In this document: positions 7,306-16,743 of the stretch, piece by piece
Layout of the letters: each line of letters begins with the position of its first letter
Numbering within the stretch: position 1 is the stretch's first letter
DNA from: Frigoriglobus tundricola
Lineage (GTDB): Bacteria > Planctomycetota > Planctomycetia > Gemmatales > Gemmataceae
NCBI RefSeq assembly: GCF_013128195.2
Contig: NZ_CP053452.2
Coordinates: forward strand, 7,998,001-8,062,000
Length of the DNA: 64,000 nt
Direction of reading: 5' to 3'
Made by a program: the position numbers and the translations under genes
The notes under the pieces: generated by a model
What the model was told of the DNA's origin: nothing
Database searches by the model: none
The model's input: only the letters and a program-made list of their open reading frames with translations

Positions 7306-10107
7306 ATGCCGAGCTACCAACCCGCCGACGTCGAACGTCGGTGGCAGCAGTTCTGGGAAACGAACAAGACGTTCCGCACGCCGGACCCCGGCGACCCTGC
7401 GGCGGCCGGGAAGCCGAAGTATTACATCCTGGACATGTTCCCCTATCCCAGCGGGGCCGGGCTGCACGTCGGGCACCCCGAAGGGTACACCGCGACCGAC
7501 ATTCTGGCCCGCTACAAGCGGATGGCCGGCTTTCACGTCCTGCACCCGATGGGCTGGGACGCCTACGGCCTGCCCGCCGAGCAGTACGCGGTGAAGATGA
7601 ACGTTCACCCGCGGATTACGACGCGGAACAACATCGATACGTTCCGCCGGCAGATCAAATCGCTGGGCTTCTCTTACGATTGGGACCGCGAGGTTGATAC
7701 CACCGATCCGAACTACTTCGCCTGGACACAGTGGATCTTCCTGACGATCTACGACACGTGGTACGACCCGATTGCCAAGAAAGGCCGCCCGATTGCGGAT
7801 CTGCCCGTCCCCGAAGACGTGCGGAAGCTGGGCGCCGCCGCGACCCGCAAGTATCAGGACGGCCACCGCCTCGCGTATCAGGCCGAAGTGCCGGTGAACT
7901 GGTGCCCCGCGATGGGCACGGTGCTGGCGAACGAAGAGGTCATTGACGGCAAATCGGAGGTCGGCGGCTTCCCCGTCGAGCGCCGGCCGCTGCGCCAGTG
8001 GTTGATGCGGATCACCGCCTACGCCGAGCGCCTGTTGGAGGACCTGGAGCCGCTGGACTGGTCGCACTCCATCAAGGAGATGCAGCGGAACTGGATCGGC
8101 AAGAGCGAGGGCGCGGAGGTCGATTTCCGGCTGGCGGACGGCACCGAATCGATCCGCGTCTTCACCACCCGCCCGGACACGCTGTACGGCGCGACGTACA
8201 TGGTGCTGTCGCCGGAGCACCCGCTGGTCGCGAAGATCACCACGCCCGAACACGCGGCGGCGGTGAAGGCGTACCAGGAGGCCGCGGCGCGCAAGAGCGA
8301 CTTCGAGCGCACCGAAACGGCGAAGAAGAAGACCGGCGTGTTCACCGGCGCGTATGCGATCAATCCGGTCCACAGCGAATCGATCCCGATCTGGATCGCA
8401 GACTACGTGCTGGCGACCTACGGCACCGGCGCGATCATGGCCGTGCCCGCTCACGACGAGCGCGACTTCGCGTTCGCCAAGGAGTTCGGTCTGCCCATCG
8501 TCACCGTCGTCCGCCCACCCGACGAATGGCTGGCGAAGACTCACAGCACTGTGGCTGATCTGAAGGAGCCCTTCTGCGACGAGGGGATCGCGGTCAACTC
8601 CGGACGGCTGACGGGATTACCCACCGCCGACGCCAAGCGGGCCATCGCGGTGACGCTGGAATCGAGTGGGCTGGGGCACCGGCGCGTGAACTACAAACTG
8701 CGCGACTGGCTGTTCAGCCGGCAGCGCTACTGGGGCGAACCGTTCCCGGTGCTGCACGGCGAGGACGGCGGGACCGTCACGCTGGCCCCGGGCAGCCTGC
8801 CGCTGGTCCCGCCGGACCTGGAAGACTTCAAGCCGACCGGCACTCCCGAAGGGCCGCTGTCGAAGGCGACCGACTGGGTACACGTGAGCATCGGTGGCAA
8901 GGACTACAAGCGCGAGACGAACACGATGCCCCAGTGGGCGGGGTCGTGCTGGTACTTCCTGCGCTACATCGACCCCCGGAACGCGTCGGCGTTCGCCGAC
9001 CCGGCGAAGCTGGCGTACTGGCTACCGGTCGATCTTTATGTTGGCGGGGCCGAGCACGCGGTCCTGCACCTGCTGTACGCGCGGTTCTGGCACAAGGTGC
9101 TGTTCGACCGCGGTTACTTGCCGTGCCCGGAGCCGTTCCAGCGGTTGGTGAACCAGGGCATGATCCTGGGGGAGTACGAGTACCACATCACCCCGGAGGT
9201 CTACGCGGCGAACAAGGACAAACTGGCCGAACTGAACCTGGTCGCGGTTCACGTTCCCAAGAAGGAAGACGACGACAAAGAGAGTTACGTCCTGCGCGCA
9301 CCGGGAGCAGGAGGGACTTCAGTTCCGCTGCCCGACGAGATGATCGAGAAGCGGAAGGGAAAAACGTATCTGAAAGCGACCGACATCGACCTGAACGGCC
9401 GGGCGGAAAAGATGTCGAAGAGCCGGGGGAACGTCGTGAACCCGGACGACATTGTGACGGAGTACGGCGCCGACAGTCTGCGGCTGTACGAGATGTTCAT
9501 GGGCCCGCTGGAAGCGGTAAAGCCCTGGAACACGAAGAGCGTCGAGGGCGTGTACCGGTTCCTGACGCGGGCGTGGCGGCTGATCGTCGATGACGGCGAG
9601 GAGTTCAAGTTGCACGCGGCCGTCAAGGACGTGGAACCGGACCGCGACACGCTCCGGGTGCTGCACCGGACCATTCAGAAGGTGACCAAAGACACGGAGG
9701 GGATGAGCTTCAACACCGCGATTTCCGCGATGATGGAGTTCGTGAACCACGTCACCAAACTGGAGGTGCGCCCGCGGACCGTCCTCGACCCGTTCGTGCT
9801 GTTGCTGGCGCCCTACGCGCCGCACGTGGCCGAAGAGCTGTGGGCCGCGCTGGGTCACAAGACCACGCTGGCCTACGAGCCGTGGCCGGCGTTCGACGCG
9901 GCCCTGGCCGCGGCCGACGAGATCGACGTGCCGGTGCAGATCAACGGTAAGTTGCGGACGGTCCTCAAGGTCCCGGCCGAGATCGACGACGCGGCGCTGG
10001 AGGCCGCGGCCCTGGCCGACGAGAAGGTGCAGGAGTCGCTCGTCGGCAAGACGATCAAGAAGACCATCGTGAAGTCGAAGAAGTTGGTGAACCTGGTGGT
10101 GGGCTAA
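7306..10107 (+). CDS. leuS: Leucyl-tRNA synthetase
   Basis: The 933-residue class I aminoacyl-tRNA synthetase charges tRNA-Leu with leucine in the cytoplasm. The HIGH motif appears as HVGH at residues 54-57 ([20 protein letters not shown]), and KMSKS is at residues 702-706 ([16 protein letters not shown]). The CP1 editing domain is present ([39 protein letters not shown]). The C-terminus has the anticodon-binding domain and the terminal extension ending in KKLVNLVVG. The length is slightly above the E. coli enzyme. The start ATG gives [17 protein letters not shown]. Two classes of inverted repeat follow it directly. Confidence 0.97.
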   Translation: MPSYQPADVERRWQQFWETNKTFRTPDPGDPAAAGKPKYYILDMFPYPSGAGLHVGHPEGYTATDILARYKRMAGFHVLHPMGWDAYGLPAEQYAVKMNVHPRITTRNNIDTFRRQIKSLGFSYDWDREVDTTDPNYFAWTQWIFLTIYDTWYDPIAKKGRPIADLPVPEDVRKLGAAATRKYQDGHRLAYQAEVPVNWCPAMGTVLANEEVIDGKSEVGGFPVERRPLRQWLMRITAYAERLLEDLEPLDWSHSIKEMQRNWIGKSEGAEVDFRLADGTESIRVFTTRPDTLYGATYMVLSPEHPLVAKITTPEHAAAVKAYQEAAARKSDFERTETAKKKTGVFTGAYAINPVHSESIPIWIADYVLATYGTGAIMAVPAHDERDFAFAKEFGLPIVTVVRPPDEWLAKTHSTVADLKEPFCDEGIAVNSGRLTGLPTADAKRAIAVTLESSGLGHRRVNYKLRDWLFSRQRYWGEPFPVLHGEDGGTVTLAPGSLPLVPPDLEDFKPTGTPEGPLSKATDWVHVSIGGKDYKRETNTMPQWAGSCWYFLRYIDPRNASAFADPAKLAYWLPVDLYVGGAEHAVLHLLYARFWHKVLFDRGYLPCPEPFQRLVNQGMILGEYEYHITPEVYAANKDKLAELNLVAVHVPKKEDDDKESYVLRAPGAGGTSVPLPDEMIEKRKGKTYLKATDIDLNGRAEKMSKSRGNVVNPDDIVTEYGADSLRLYEMFMGPLEAVKPWNTKSVEGVYRFLTRAWRLIVDDGEEFKLHAAVKDVEPDRDTLRVLHRTIQKVTKDTEGMSFNTAISAMMEFVNHVTKLEVRPRTVLDPFVLLLAPYAPHVAEELWAALGHKTTLAYEPWPAFDAALAAADEIDVPVQINGKLRTVLKVPAEIDDAALEAAALADEKVQESLVGKTIKKTIVKSKKLVNLVVG

Positions 10108-10111
10108 TCGA

Positions 10112-10187
10112 GTTGCAGGTCATAAGGTCGCACGTCGTAAAGTCGAATACTTGAGCGGGTCTGGATCTTCGGCTTTATGACTGTCGG
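10112..10187. repeat. CGTAAAGTCGAA-type dispersed inverted repeat, copy 1
   Basis: The left half contains CACGTCGTAAAGTCGAA and the right half ATCTTCGGCTTTATGACTG, which are complementary with mismatches. Related sequences occur near 26658-26771, 27975-28037, 52655-52709 and 56480-56545. Confidence 0.7.
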
Positions 10188-10198
10188 ACAAGTATCTC

Positions 10199-10250
10199 GT
10201 GGTGCCGGCGTCTCGCCTGCTTACGTAAGCAGGCGAGACGCCGGCACCAC
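10199..10250. repeat. 52-bp perfect palindrome
   Basis: The 26-base arm 10199-10224 is exactly complementary to 10225-10250 with no spacer; the centre is TTACGTAA. Each arm can also fold on itself as a small hairpin with a TCT (left) or AGA (right) loop. It lies just downstream of leuS. Confidence 0.9.
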
Positions 10251-10315
10251 AACTTCTGTCCGGTCGTCCTTACGACGTGCGATGGCGGAAGGGGCGGATG
10301 TTGGGTGTGCTTCCA

Positions 10316-10420
10316 TCGTAGTCATCACGCTCCGCGTGATGTCCGCCGAGATCGGATGTGTGTCGCTTACGCTCGAACCGTGTGGGGCAGGGCACATCAC
10401 GCGGAGCGTGATGACTACGA
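10316..10420. repeat. Nested inverted repeat with 27-bp perfect arms
   Basis: The arms 10316-10342 and 10394-10420 are perfectly complementary around a 51-base spacer. Each arm is itself a hairpin: CATCACGC-TCC-GCGTGATG on the left, and the GGA-loop counterpart on the right. Confidence 0.9.
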
Positions 10421-10480
10421 TCCCGAACCGAACTCGGCTTTGTACGCGCGTTACGCCACCGTTTCTTGTGACTCAAGACT

Positions 10481-11392
10481 CTACTCAAAGAGCTTCCGCG
10501 CCACCGCGCCCACGAGCAGCTTGCCCTTCTCCCATTTGCTCACTTCGGGGCGCTGCGCCCACACGTTGTAGTCGATGCGCGCGACGGCGTTCAGGATCGC
10601 CACGCCGCCGCGGATGAAGAGGTCCACATCGACGCGGGCCTCGCGCGGTAGCAGTGGGAGGAGCGCCGACCCGCGCGCGAAGAAGCCGCGTGCGCGCTCC
10701 ACCTCGAACCGCATCAGGTCGCGGAACTGCGGCGTGTCGCGGTTCGCCGCGAGGTCGGTGTCGGTGTACCCGAAGCGGTGGCGGTCCTCGGCCGGCAGGT
10801 ACACGCGGCCGATGGCGTAGTCCCGCGCCACGTCCTGCCAGAAGTTCGCGAGCTGGAGCCCGGTGCAGACCTCGTCCGAAAGCGCGGCGCGCTCCGCGTC
10901 GAAGCACTCGAACAGGTACAGCACGAGCCGCCCCACCGGGTTCGCGGAACACCGGCAGTAGTCGAGCAGTTGGGCGAGGGTGTCGTACCGCTTCACGCGC
11001 TGGTCCTGCTCGAACGCGAGCAGGAGGTCGAGGAACGGCTCGGGCGGGACGCGGAACCGCCGGATCGTTTCGCGCAGCGCGATCATGACCGGGTGCCGCG
11101 GCGTGCCGTGGTAGCACGCGAGCAACTCCTCGCGCCACCACGCGATCAGCGTCAGCGCCTCGTCGCCCCCGGCGGTCTCGTCGGCGAGGTCGTCGGACCA
11201 GCGACAGTACGCGTAGACGGCGTGGAAGTGCCGCACGAGCCGCCGCGGCAGCAGCGCCGAAACGACTGTGAAGTTCTCGTAGTGCGCCCGCGCGACGCGG
11301 GCGCAATACGCGCGGGCCGCGGCGAGTGACACCGGTGCGTCACCCGACCGCGGCCCCCATTTTTCCAGTTCGCGTGCGAAATCCCAGGCCAT
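10481..11392 (-). CDS. hpnC: Squalene synthase HpnC-like (presqualene/hydroxysqualene pathway)
   Basis: The 303-residue protein belongs to the squalene/phytoene synthase family and most resembles HpnC. The N-terminal stretch ARAHYENFTVVSALLPRRL is typical of that subgroup. Both aspartate-rich motifs that bind Mg-diphosphate are present: YCRWSDDLADE, and NFWQDVARDYAIGRVYLP. HpnC converts presqualene diphosphate to hydroxysqualene on the hopanoid route, together with HpnD and HpnE, neither of which is in the window. The start codon overlaps the stop of the upstream PhoPQ-type gene as TAATG, so translation is probably coupled. Confidence 0.9.
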   Translation of the reverse strand: MAWDFARELEKWGPRSGDAPVSLAAARAYCARVARAHYENFTVVSALLPRRLVRHFHAVYAYCRWSDDLADETAGGDEALTLIAWWREELLACYHGTPRHPVMIALRETIRRFRVPPEPFLDLLLAFEQDQRVKRYDTLAQLLDYCRCSANPVGRLVLYLFECFDAERAALSDEVCTGLQLANFWQDVARDYAIGRVYLPAEDRHRFGYTDTDLAANRDTPQFRDLMRFEVERARGFFARGSALLPLLPREARVDVDLFIRGGVAILNAVARIDYNVWAQRPEVSKWEKGKLLVGAVARKLFE

Positions 11393-12756
11393 TACTGCTT
11401 CGGTTCCAGAATGCGGATCTGGGTGGACAGGTTGAACCGCAGGTGATCGACCTCGAACTCCGTTTCGAGGAAGACGGCATCGAAGCTCTTGGCCGTCCGC
11501 GTGACGGTAAGGCCGATGGTGACCGGGCCGCCGACCACCACCTTCACGTCGCCTTTTGCCTCGCTCGACGGGCTGCTCTTCCACGCGGCTTTGCGGAAAT
11601 CGCGGGTGCCGGCCTCGGCGGTCCAGAACCGCATCCCCTTCATCGTGCCGTTCGGCGTGACGGACAGGGGCGTGCCCGATTCCTTTTCCTCGCCGTATTT
11701 CCAGCTCAGCGTCGGCATCTTCTTGTCGAAGATCTGGCAGTAGCAGAAGGCCGACAGCGTGTTCACCGCGCGCGTCTGGTACATCTCCTTTTTGCCGTCC
11801 TTGTCGAGTTCGCGCAGGTCGTGGCCGGCGTTGGGCACGTACAGGAGCCACTTGTCGCCCGTGAGGTCGTCCCAGTACGAGTTGAGCGCGTCCAGCGGCC
11901 AGTACGGGTCGTTCGCCCCGTTGATGATCAGCTTGGGCACGGTGACCTTCTCGCGGTACACCCACGGGTCGATCATCTGCCACAGCTTCTTCGCCTCCGG
12001 CGTATCGGGGATCGGAACCAGACCCCGTTCGGTGTAGTCCCGGATCATCTCGCTCGGCTTGCCGAACGCGGCCACCTGGTTCTTCATCTGCACCGGCATG
12101 TTGAGCGTGTCGATCACGATGGGCGCGATCGCCTTCACCCGCTTGTCGCCGGTCGCGGCGGTCAGCCAGGTCGTCCACCCGCGCTTGGACGCGCCGGTGA
12201 TGACGAACGACTTCACCTCGAAGTCCCACTCCTTCTTGGCGAACTGCTGGAGCGTGTCCATGCCCCGCACCACGCTCTTCACCATCGGGAACAGGAGCGG
12301 CCAGGAGCCGTCTTTCGAGTCCAGGTAGCGCACGAACGTTTCGGCGATGAGCGCGTCCTCCTTCTTGCCGCCGAACAGCGGCTGCTTCGGCACGCCGAAC
12401 AGGAACGCGACCGGCGCCTTCACCCGCTCGGCGATCTGGAACCCCAGCACGCCGGAGAGCAGGTTCGGCGTGCCGCCGGTGTTCCACAGCACCATCGTCG
12501 ATTGCGGCTTCGCGTCCTTGAGAACGTAAATCTGGAGCTTGTGCTCCCACTTGATGTCGTGCCACGTCTGCGAGACGAGGTCGAGTTCGTACACGGTCCC
12601 GGCGTCGGTCTTCTTCGTGTCCGTGAGCTTCCACGAGAACGAGTCGTCCGGTTTGATCACGTAATCGACCAGCTCGGTCGGCGGCGCCGCCGGCGCGGCG
12701 GTCGTCAGACCCGGCTGCGCGACGAGGAACCCGAGGGCGATGGTAAAGAATCGCAA
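11392..12756 (-). CDS. Secreted PhoPQ-activated pathogenicity-related family hydrolase
   Basis: The 454-residue protein starts at TTG 12756, chosen because AGGAG sits 7 bases upstream and a signal peptide follows (MRFFTIALGFLVAQ...TTAAPAAPP). The body matches the PhoPQ-activated pathogenicity-related (PqaA) family, an alpha/beta-hydrolase fold: TWHDIKWEHKLQIYV near the N-terminus, the nucleophile elbow GASKRGWTTWLTAA, then a region with PKLIINGANDPYWPLDALNSYWDDL (a likely acid residue) and YVPNAGHDL (a likely histidine). The family was named from Salmonella and its reaction is unresolved. It is exported and translationally coupled to hpnC, and follows the WD40 gene by a 31-base spacer. Confidence 0.85.
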   Translation of the reverse strand: MRFFTIALGFLVAQPGLTTAAPAAPPTELVDYVIKPDDSFSWKLTDTKKTDAGTVYELDLVSQTWHDIKWEHKLQIYVLKDAKPQSTMVLWNTGGTPNLLSGVLGFQIAERVKAPVAFLFGVPKQPLFGGKKEDALIAETFVRYLDSKDGSWPLLFPMVKSVVRGMDTLQQFAKKEWDFEVKSFVITGASKRGWTTWLTAATGDKRVKAIAPIVIDTLNMPVQMKNQVAAFGKPSEMIRDYTERGLVPIPDTPEAKKLWQMIDPWVYREKVTVPKLIINGANDPYWPLDALNSYWDDLTGDKWLLYVPNAGHDLRELDKDGKKEMYQTRAVNTLSAFCYCQIFDKKMPTLSWKYGEEKESGTPLSVTPNGTMKGMRFWTAEAGTRDFRKAAWKSSPSSEAKGDVKVVVGGPVTIGLTVTRTAKSFDAVFLETEFEVDHLRFNLSTQIRILEPKQ

Positions 12757-12787
12757 GGCCGATCTCCTGGCGTGAGGGGGAGGGCGG

Positions 12788-14779
12788 TCACTTCGCGGGC
12801 CGGGGCGGGGCGGGCCACACGAGCGCCGTCGTGTCGGCGTGACCGGTCATCAGCTTCGTACCGTCCGGCGTGAAGCGGATCACTTCCGCGAACGATAACG
12901 AGTATACGGTGTCACGGGGATCGATCGCGGGCGCTTTATATCGCGCGAGCAATTTTCCCGTGTTCGCGTCCCAAAAAGTCAGCTCAGTTCGCCCAGCCGC
13001 GGCCAGCACGCTGCCGTCCGCGTTGAGCGCGACGCGCCCGCCCGAGCCCGCCGGCAGGTCGGTCAACTTCACTCCCGTTGCCGTGCTGTACACAGCTCCG
13101 CGCATCGTGCCGGGCGGGTCGTCGGTATCGATGAACGTGAACGCGATCCGCCCGCCGTCCCCGGAGAACGCGCCGGCGTCGAAGCCCGGCCCGAGGGTGC
13201 GCGGCGGGAGGAGCCCCTTGGTGGGTCCGAGGGCGGTGGGGAAGACGTCGCCGTGGAGCGAGGCGAATTGCGCCCCGGGCGAGAAGTTGATGCAGTAGCG
13301 GCGGGCGTTCCACTCGAACGCGTTCAAGCTCTTCGTGGCCAATCGCGCGCCGCTCTTCGCGTCCCACGTGGCCAAGACGGACGACTCCATACCGAGGCTG
13401 CGTCCGCGTGTGACGGCCGTCACCGTCTTTCCGTCGTTTGCCACGAGCAAGCCGATCGTCATGTGTTGCCGGGGTTCTTTCGGATCGACCGTGAAGCTCC
13501 GGATCTCTTTTCCCGTCACCGTGTCCCATTGCACGACGCTACCCAGGCCGGGACCGAATAACGACTTTCCATCGGGGGCGAATTCGAGGTTTTGTGGCCA
13601 CAAGTATTCGCACGGACTCGTCGCGAGCGGCTTCCCGGTCCTCGCGTCCCAGACTTTGACTTGCGAGCCCCCGCCGGTCGCGTATCGCGTCCCGTCGGCC
13701 GATACGCCCAGAGCCGTGATCCGGTCGAAGTGGCCGCCCGAGTGAACGTCGCCGAAGAGCGGTTCGCCGGTCTTCGCGTTCCAGCGGAACAGAACGCGCC
13801 CCGTCGTCCCGACGAGTAACTTTCCGTCGGGGTTGAAGCGTGTCAATCCGCTCCCGGCCCCCTCGAACCGCCGGAGCACCTTCCCGGCGATCGGGTCCCA
13901 CCACCGCACTCCTTGGTTGTCCCCGACGAGAACCGTTTTCCCGTCCGGGGCGAACGTGACCCAACTGCCGGTACTCGTGCCGGTCATCCCCGCGCGCGGC
14001 TTCCCAGTCTTCGCGTCGAAGAAGCGAACGCCGGTGTATTCCTCCTTCTCGGGCTCGTAGACGAAGGCCGCAACGGTATCACCGACCGCGTTCAGAGCGA
14101 TTTGTGACAGCTTGACCGCTTCCGGCGCCCAGCGGACCTGTTCCTTGCCGGTCGCGGTGTCGAAGAGCACCAGTTCGTCGTGTGTGTTCACGACCACGCG
14201 CCGGCCGTCGGTCGAGAATTCGGCCTGCCGGATGTAATTGAATTTGCCTGCGAGTTCCAACGTCGTATCGGTCCTGACATCGCACACATGGACCGTTTTC
14301 TGAACCCCCTCGCGCGTCACGGCGACGAGCCCTCCGCCGTCCGCCGCGAAGGCGAGCGATTCGACCTCGGTCAGCTTGAACGTGGCGATCTCGACCGCTG
14401 GCTTCTCCCCGCGCTGCTCGAAAACGATCACCGCCTCAGCGGTACAGCAGGCGACGCGTTTAGCATCCGGTGAAACGCACGACCGGACGAACCCGTTCCA
14501 CTCGACCGGAACTTTCACCGGCAAGCGGACCGCGGCTTCCGGGGAGTCGGATTCACGAGACCAGAAGCTCAACCCGCCCTCGTTGTCAACGGTCACCACC
14601 GACCCGTCCGCGGCGACGCCGAAACTCGCGATCGTGGCGGCTCCGCGCAGCGTGCCCAGGCGCATCAGCGCGCCGGACGGGAGCGGGTCGCCGAAGCGAT
14701 CGGTTTTCGCCGGCGGCTCGGCCGCGGCGCAGGAAAGCACGCCCACCGCGAGCACCCACATCGCCAGCAGAAATCGCAT
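12788..14779 (-). CDS. Exported WD40-repeat protein
   Basis: The 663-residue protein has an N-terminal signal peptide (MRFLLAMWVLAVGVLSCAAAE) and then repeated WD40 blades: DGSVVTVDNEGGLSFWSRE, DGKTVLVGDNQGVRWWDP, DGTRYATGGGSQVKVWDARTG, and a final blade DGTKLMTGHADTTALVWP. It probably forms one or two beta-propellers outside the cytoplasm and serves as a binding scaffold; no catalytic motif is visible. The ribosome-binding site is formed by the last codons GAG GAG TGA of the upstream hydrolase, so the two genes are translationally linked. Confidence 0.88.
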   Translation of the reverse strand: MRFLLAMWVLAVGVLSCAAAEPPAKTDRFGDPLPSGALMRLGTLRGAATIASFGVAADGSVVTVDNEGGLSFWSRESDSPEAAVRLPVKVPVEWNGFVRSCVSPDAKRVACCTAEAVIVFEQRGEKPAVEIATFKLTEVESLAFAADGGGLVAVTREGVQKTVHVCDVRTDTTLELAGKFNYIRQAEFSTDGRRVVVNTHDELVLFDTATGKEQVRWAPEAVKLSQIALNAVGDTVAAFVYEPEKEEYTGVRFFDAKTGKPRAGMTGTSTGSWVTFAPDGKTVLVGDNQGVRWWDPIAGKVLRRFEGAGSGLTRFNPDGKLLVGTTGRVLFRWNAKTGEPLFGDVHSGGHFDRITALGVSADGTRYATGGGSQVKVWDARTGKPLATSPCEYLWPQNLEFAPDGKSLFGPGLGSVVQWDTVTGKEIRSFTVDPKEPRQHMTIGLLVANDGKTVTAVTRGRSLGMESSVLATWDAKSGARLATKSLNAFEWNARRYCINFSPGAQFASLHGDVFPTALGPTKGLLPPRTLGPGFDAGAFSGDGGRIAFTFIDTDDPPGTMRGAVYSTATGVKLTDLPAGSGGRVALNADGSVLAAAGRTELTFWDANTGKLLARYKAPAIDPRDTVYSLSFAEVIRFTPDGTKLMTGHADTTALVWPAPPRPAK

Positions 14780-14783
14780 GGCA

Positions 14784-15551
14784 TCACTCCTCGAGTAAGT
14801 CCGCGAAGAACGCGCCCACTGCCGCCGCGATGGCGTCCTTATGGGCCGTGAGCCGGTGGTCGCCGTCCTTGAGCAACCGCAGTTCTACGTGAGGGTAATC
14901 GACGTGCCGCAGAAAGAACTCGCTGTCACTGTCGGGAACGGTATCGTCCAACAATCCGTGAAATAATAACGCCGGCGTGGCCCAACCGCGAACTAAATGT
15001 GGCGGGGCGAAGCGCTCGCGCTCTTCCACCAGACCGTAGCCGATCTCCACATCGACCCAGGCGTTCGCGACCCGGCGGCGGCCGGTCGCGCGCCACTCGT
15101 CGCGTTCCGCCGGGGTGAGTGCGTTCCATCGCCGGTCGAGGAACCCGAACGCGGGCGCGAGCAGTACCGCTCCGACAACCGATCCGGGGTATTCCTTCGC
15201 GAACCACGCGGACGCGAACCCACCCATGCTCGACCCGACGAGGCCGAGCTGCGTGTGCCCGCGTTCGGCCAGCCAGGCGCGCACGGCGGCGAGGTCTTCG
15301 AGCAATCGGCTCGCGCGCAGTTCGTGCATCGCGCCGCCCGACTCCCCGTGCCCGCGGAAATCGAATGCGGCGAAACTCCACCCGCGCCGGGCACACTCGT
15401 TGCGCACGGCTTCGGCCTTCTCACCGCCGCGGTGACTGCCGAACCCGTGGACCCACACGACCGCGAACTCCGGCCGCTCCGGGCCAGGTTCATACGTTCC
15501 CGCGAGGGCGCCGGCGGACGACACGGCGACGCGGACGGGTGTCGGTGTCAT
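14784..15551 (-). CDS. Alpha/beta hydrolase
   Basis: I start it at ATG 15551 (MTPTPVRVAVSSAGALAG), which gives 255 residues; an in-frame extension to 15644 looks non-coding and no start has a strong Shine-Dalgarno. The fold is a small cytoplasmic serine hydrolase of the lysophospholipase/prolyl-oligopeptidase-like type: VVWVHGFGSHRGG (oxyanion region), FDFRGHGES, the nucleophile elbow GSSMGGFAS, LFHGLLDDTVPDSDS with the acid, and DGDHRLTAH with the histidine. The substrate is unknown. It is the first gene of the minus-strand run with the WD40, PhoPQ-type and hpnC genes. Confidence 0.85.
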   Translation of the reverse strand: MTPTPVRVAVSSAGALAGTYEPGPERPEFAVVWVHGFGSHRGGEKAEAVRNECARRGWSFAAFDFRGHGESGGAMHELRASRLLEDLAAVRAWLAERGHTQLGLVGSSMGGFASAWFAKEYPGSVVGAVLLAPAFGFLDRRWNALTPAERDEWRATGRRRVANAWVDVEIGYGLVEERERFAPPHLVRGWATPALLFHGLLDDTVPDSDSEFFLRHVDYPHVELRLLKDGDHRLTAHKDAIAAAVGAFFADLLEE

Positions 15552-15907
15552 GGCAACGCCAAGCGGCACGAAGAGTGCGGGAGTTAAGGAAACGCGTTCT
15601 TGCGGCGCACTACCCTTGTGCGGCCCGCGGGCGCGGTTTATCATAGGGGTGTCGGTTCAACCGACGACCGTTCCCGATGCCAGGATCGGCCTCTTCAAAC
15701 TACAGCATTAACTCGGCACCCGACCGCCGCCACTCACGACGACGGCCGCCTCGACAACCCTACCGCGGCGTGGCCCGAAGCCGACACGCGGTTCCGCACG
15801 ACGACCCGCTCCGACACTTTCGGGCGCCTCCCGCGCTCGCTCCGAGACCGACGGCTTGGTTGACCGTCGCCCGTTTCGTCCGCTCGCCCTTTCATGAGGA
15901 CCGTGTC
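15552..15907. other. 356-base divergent intergenic region
   Basis: This separates the hydrolase (minus) from the E2/E1 cluster (plus) and presumably holds both promoters. Open frames through it are arginine-rich and look like shadow sequence. I see no gene, repeat or clear promoter. Confidence 0.5.
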
Positions 15908-16090
15908 ATGGACTTCCGTCCGCTCGCCGAGGCCGAACGCCGCCAGCTGATTACCGCCCTTCGGGGACACGCGGATCGCGGCGTCGCACTACTTATCGAT
16001 TCGAAAGACACGAGTTACGCCGGGACGGCCGAAGAAGTACCCGACGAACAGGTGGTCGCCGCGGTGAAGTCCGTTCCGTGTCACTATTAG
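15908..16090 (+). CDS. 60-residue protein of unknown function, first gene of the E2/E1 cluster
   Basis: The ATG at 15908 is preceded by TGAGGA at about 8 bases, a good ribosome-binding site. The product (MDFRPLAEAERRQLITALRG ... VAAVKSVPCHY) has an amphipathic N-terminal helix, a short beta segment GVALLIDSKDTSYAG, a second helix DEQVVAAVKSV, and ends in Cys-His-Tyr. I recognise no family. Its place before E2- and E1-like genes makes it a candidate partner or substrate, but it is shorter than a beta-grasp ubiquitin-like protein and lacks a terminal Gly-Gly. Could be a regulator or an unrelated small protein. Confidence 0.6.
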   Translation: MDFRPLAEAERRQLITALRGHADRGVALLIDSKDTSYAGTAEEVPDEQVVAAVKSVPCHY

Positions 16091-16167
16091 CAGCGGATCG
16101 TGAGCAGTGGACAGCCGAAGACCGCTCTATTCACAATGATGTGAAGGCGGTTAGTTGATGGGTATTC

Positions 16168-16635
16168 GTGGGACACTGCTCTCTGCACACTTTTGACAGC
16201 ACAAAGGCAATGGGCCTTCTGGACACCGAGCCCGGCAAGCGGCGCCTCTTGGCCGTCGAGGTGCCGGCTATTGAACGTTACAACACCGGTCGCGACCCGG
16301 ACTTCCGCATCGCCGTGACGCGGGCCGGGGGCGGGCTGGTGTTGTCGTATTGCCTGAAGCCGTGCCACAACGTGTTCCGTCTGGAGACACGTTTGCTCTC
16401 CAGCTACCCGATCGTTCCGCCGGAAACGCGAGTTCTCACGCCCCTCAAACATTGTCCGCACCTGCTGGAAGGGCAGACAATGTGCCTGTGGCGCCAGGGC
16501 TCGACACGCGCCACCAGCCGATGGGACGCGAGCCAGTTCACGTGCGTGTTCGCGATCGTCGCCGCGTGGCGCTGGCTCCTGTGCTACGAGTTGTGGCACG
16601 AAACGGGTGAGTGGCCGTTACCCGAAGCGAAATGA
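16168..16635 (+). CDS. Ubiquitin-conjugating-enzyme (E2/UBC-fold) homologue
   Basis: The 155-residue reading starts at GTG 16168; an ATG at 16210 (giving 141 residues) is an alternative, and neither has an ideal ribosome-binding site. The central segment matches the E2 core closely. YPIVPPETRV corresponds to the conserved YP-x-x-PP strand, HCPH takes the place of the HPN motif, and EGQTMCLW corresponds to the GxICL segment that carries the catalytic cysteine, here Cys106 counted from the GTG. The C-terminal helices follow (FAIVAAWRWLLCYELWHETG). By homology it would accept a protein or small modifier as a thioester from the E1-like partner encoded 108 bases downstream. Bacterial E2 homologues paired with E1 genes are known from published surveys; this arrangement is not one I recognise. 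Confidence 0.8.
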   Translation: MGHCSLHTFDSTKAMGLLDTEPGKRRLLAVEVPAIERYNTGRDPDFRIAVTRAGGGLVLSYCLKPCHNVFRLETRLLSSYPIVPPETRVLTPLKHCPHLLEGQTMCLWRQGSTRATSRWDASQFTCVFAIVAAWRWLLCYELWHETGEWPLPEAK

Positions 16636-16743
16636 CTCGAGGACCGGGAGCGAAAGCGGGTTTCGTGGCACCACCGCGAGGCAAAAAGAGCCACAGATTC
16701 GAGAAGTCGTTGAAGCCGGTTGTGGAATCGGACGCGTGCGACT

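Larger units (their letters stand above)
10108..10480. other. Gene-free 373-base convergent spacer filled with three inverted repeats
   Basis: Between the ends of leuS and hpnC there is no credible gene. The space holds a repeat with a GTCGTAAAGTCGAA core (10112-10187), a 52-bp perfect palindrome (10199-10250) and a nested inverted repeat (10316-10420). Together they could act as bidirectional terminators. Confidence 0.8.

Noticed and set aside
7183-8544. Upstream extension of the antiporter frame inside leuS
   Set aside because: It reads shadow sequence opposite leuS; the GTG at 7182 with a ribosome-binding site explains the start.
11326-12873. 515-residue plus-strand frame opposite the PhoPQ-type gene
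   Set aside because: No recognisable domain, composition typical of a shadow, and the opposite gene has a signal peptide and active-site motifs.
16095-16185. Short complementary words GAGCAGTG and CACTGCTC before the E2 gene as an operator
   Set aside because: Only 8 bases match with more than 60 bases between them, which is not enough for a call.
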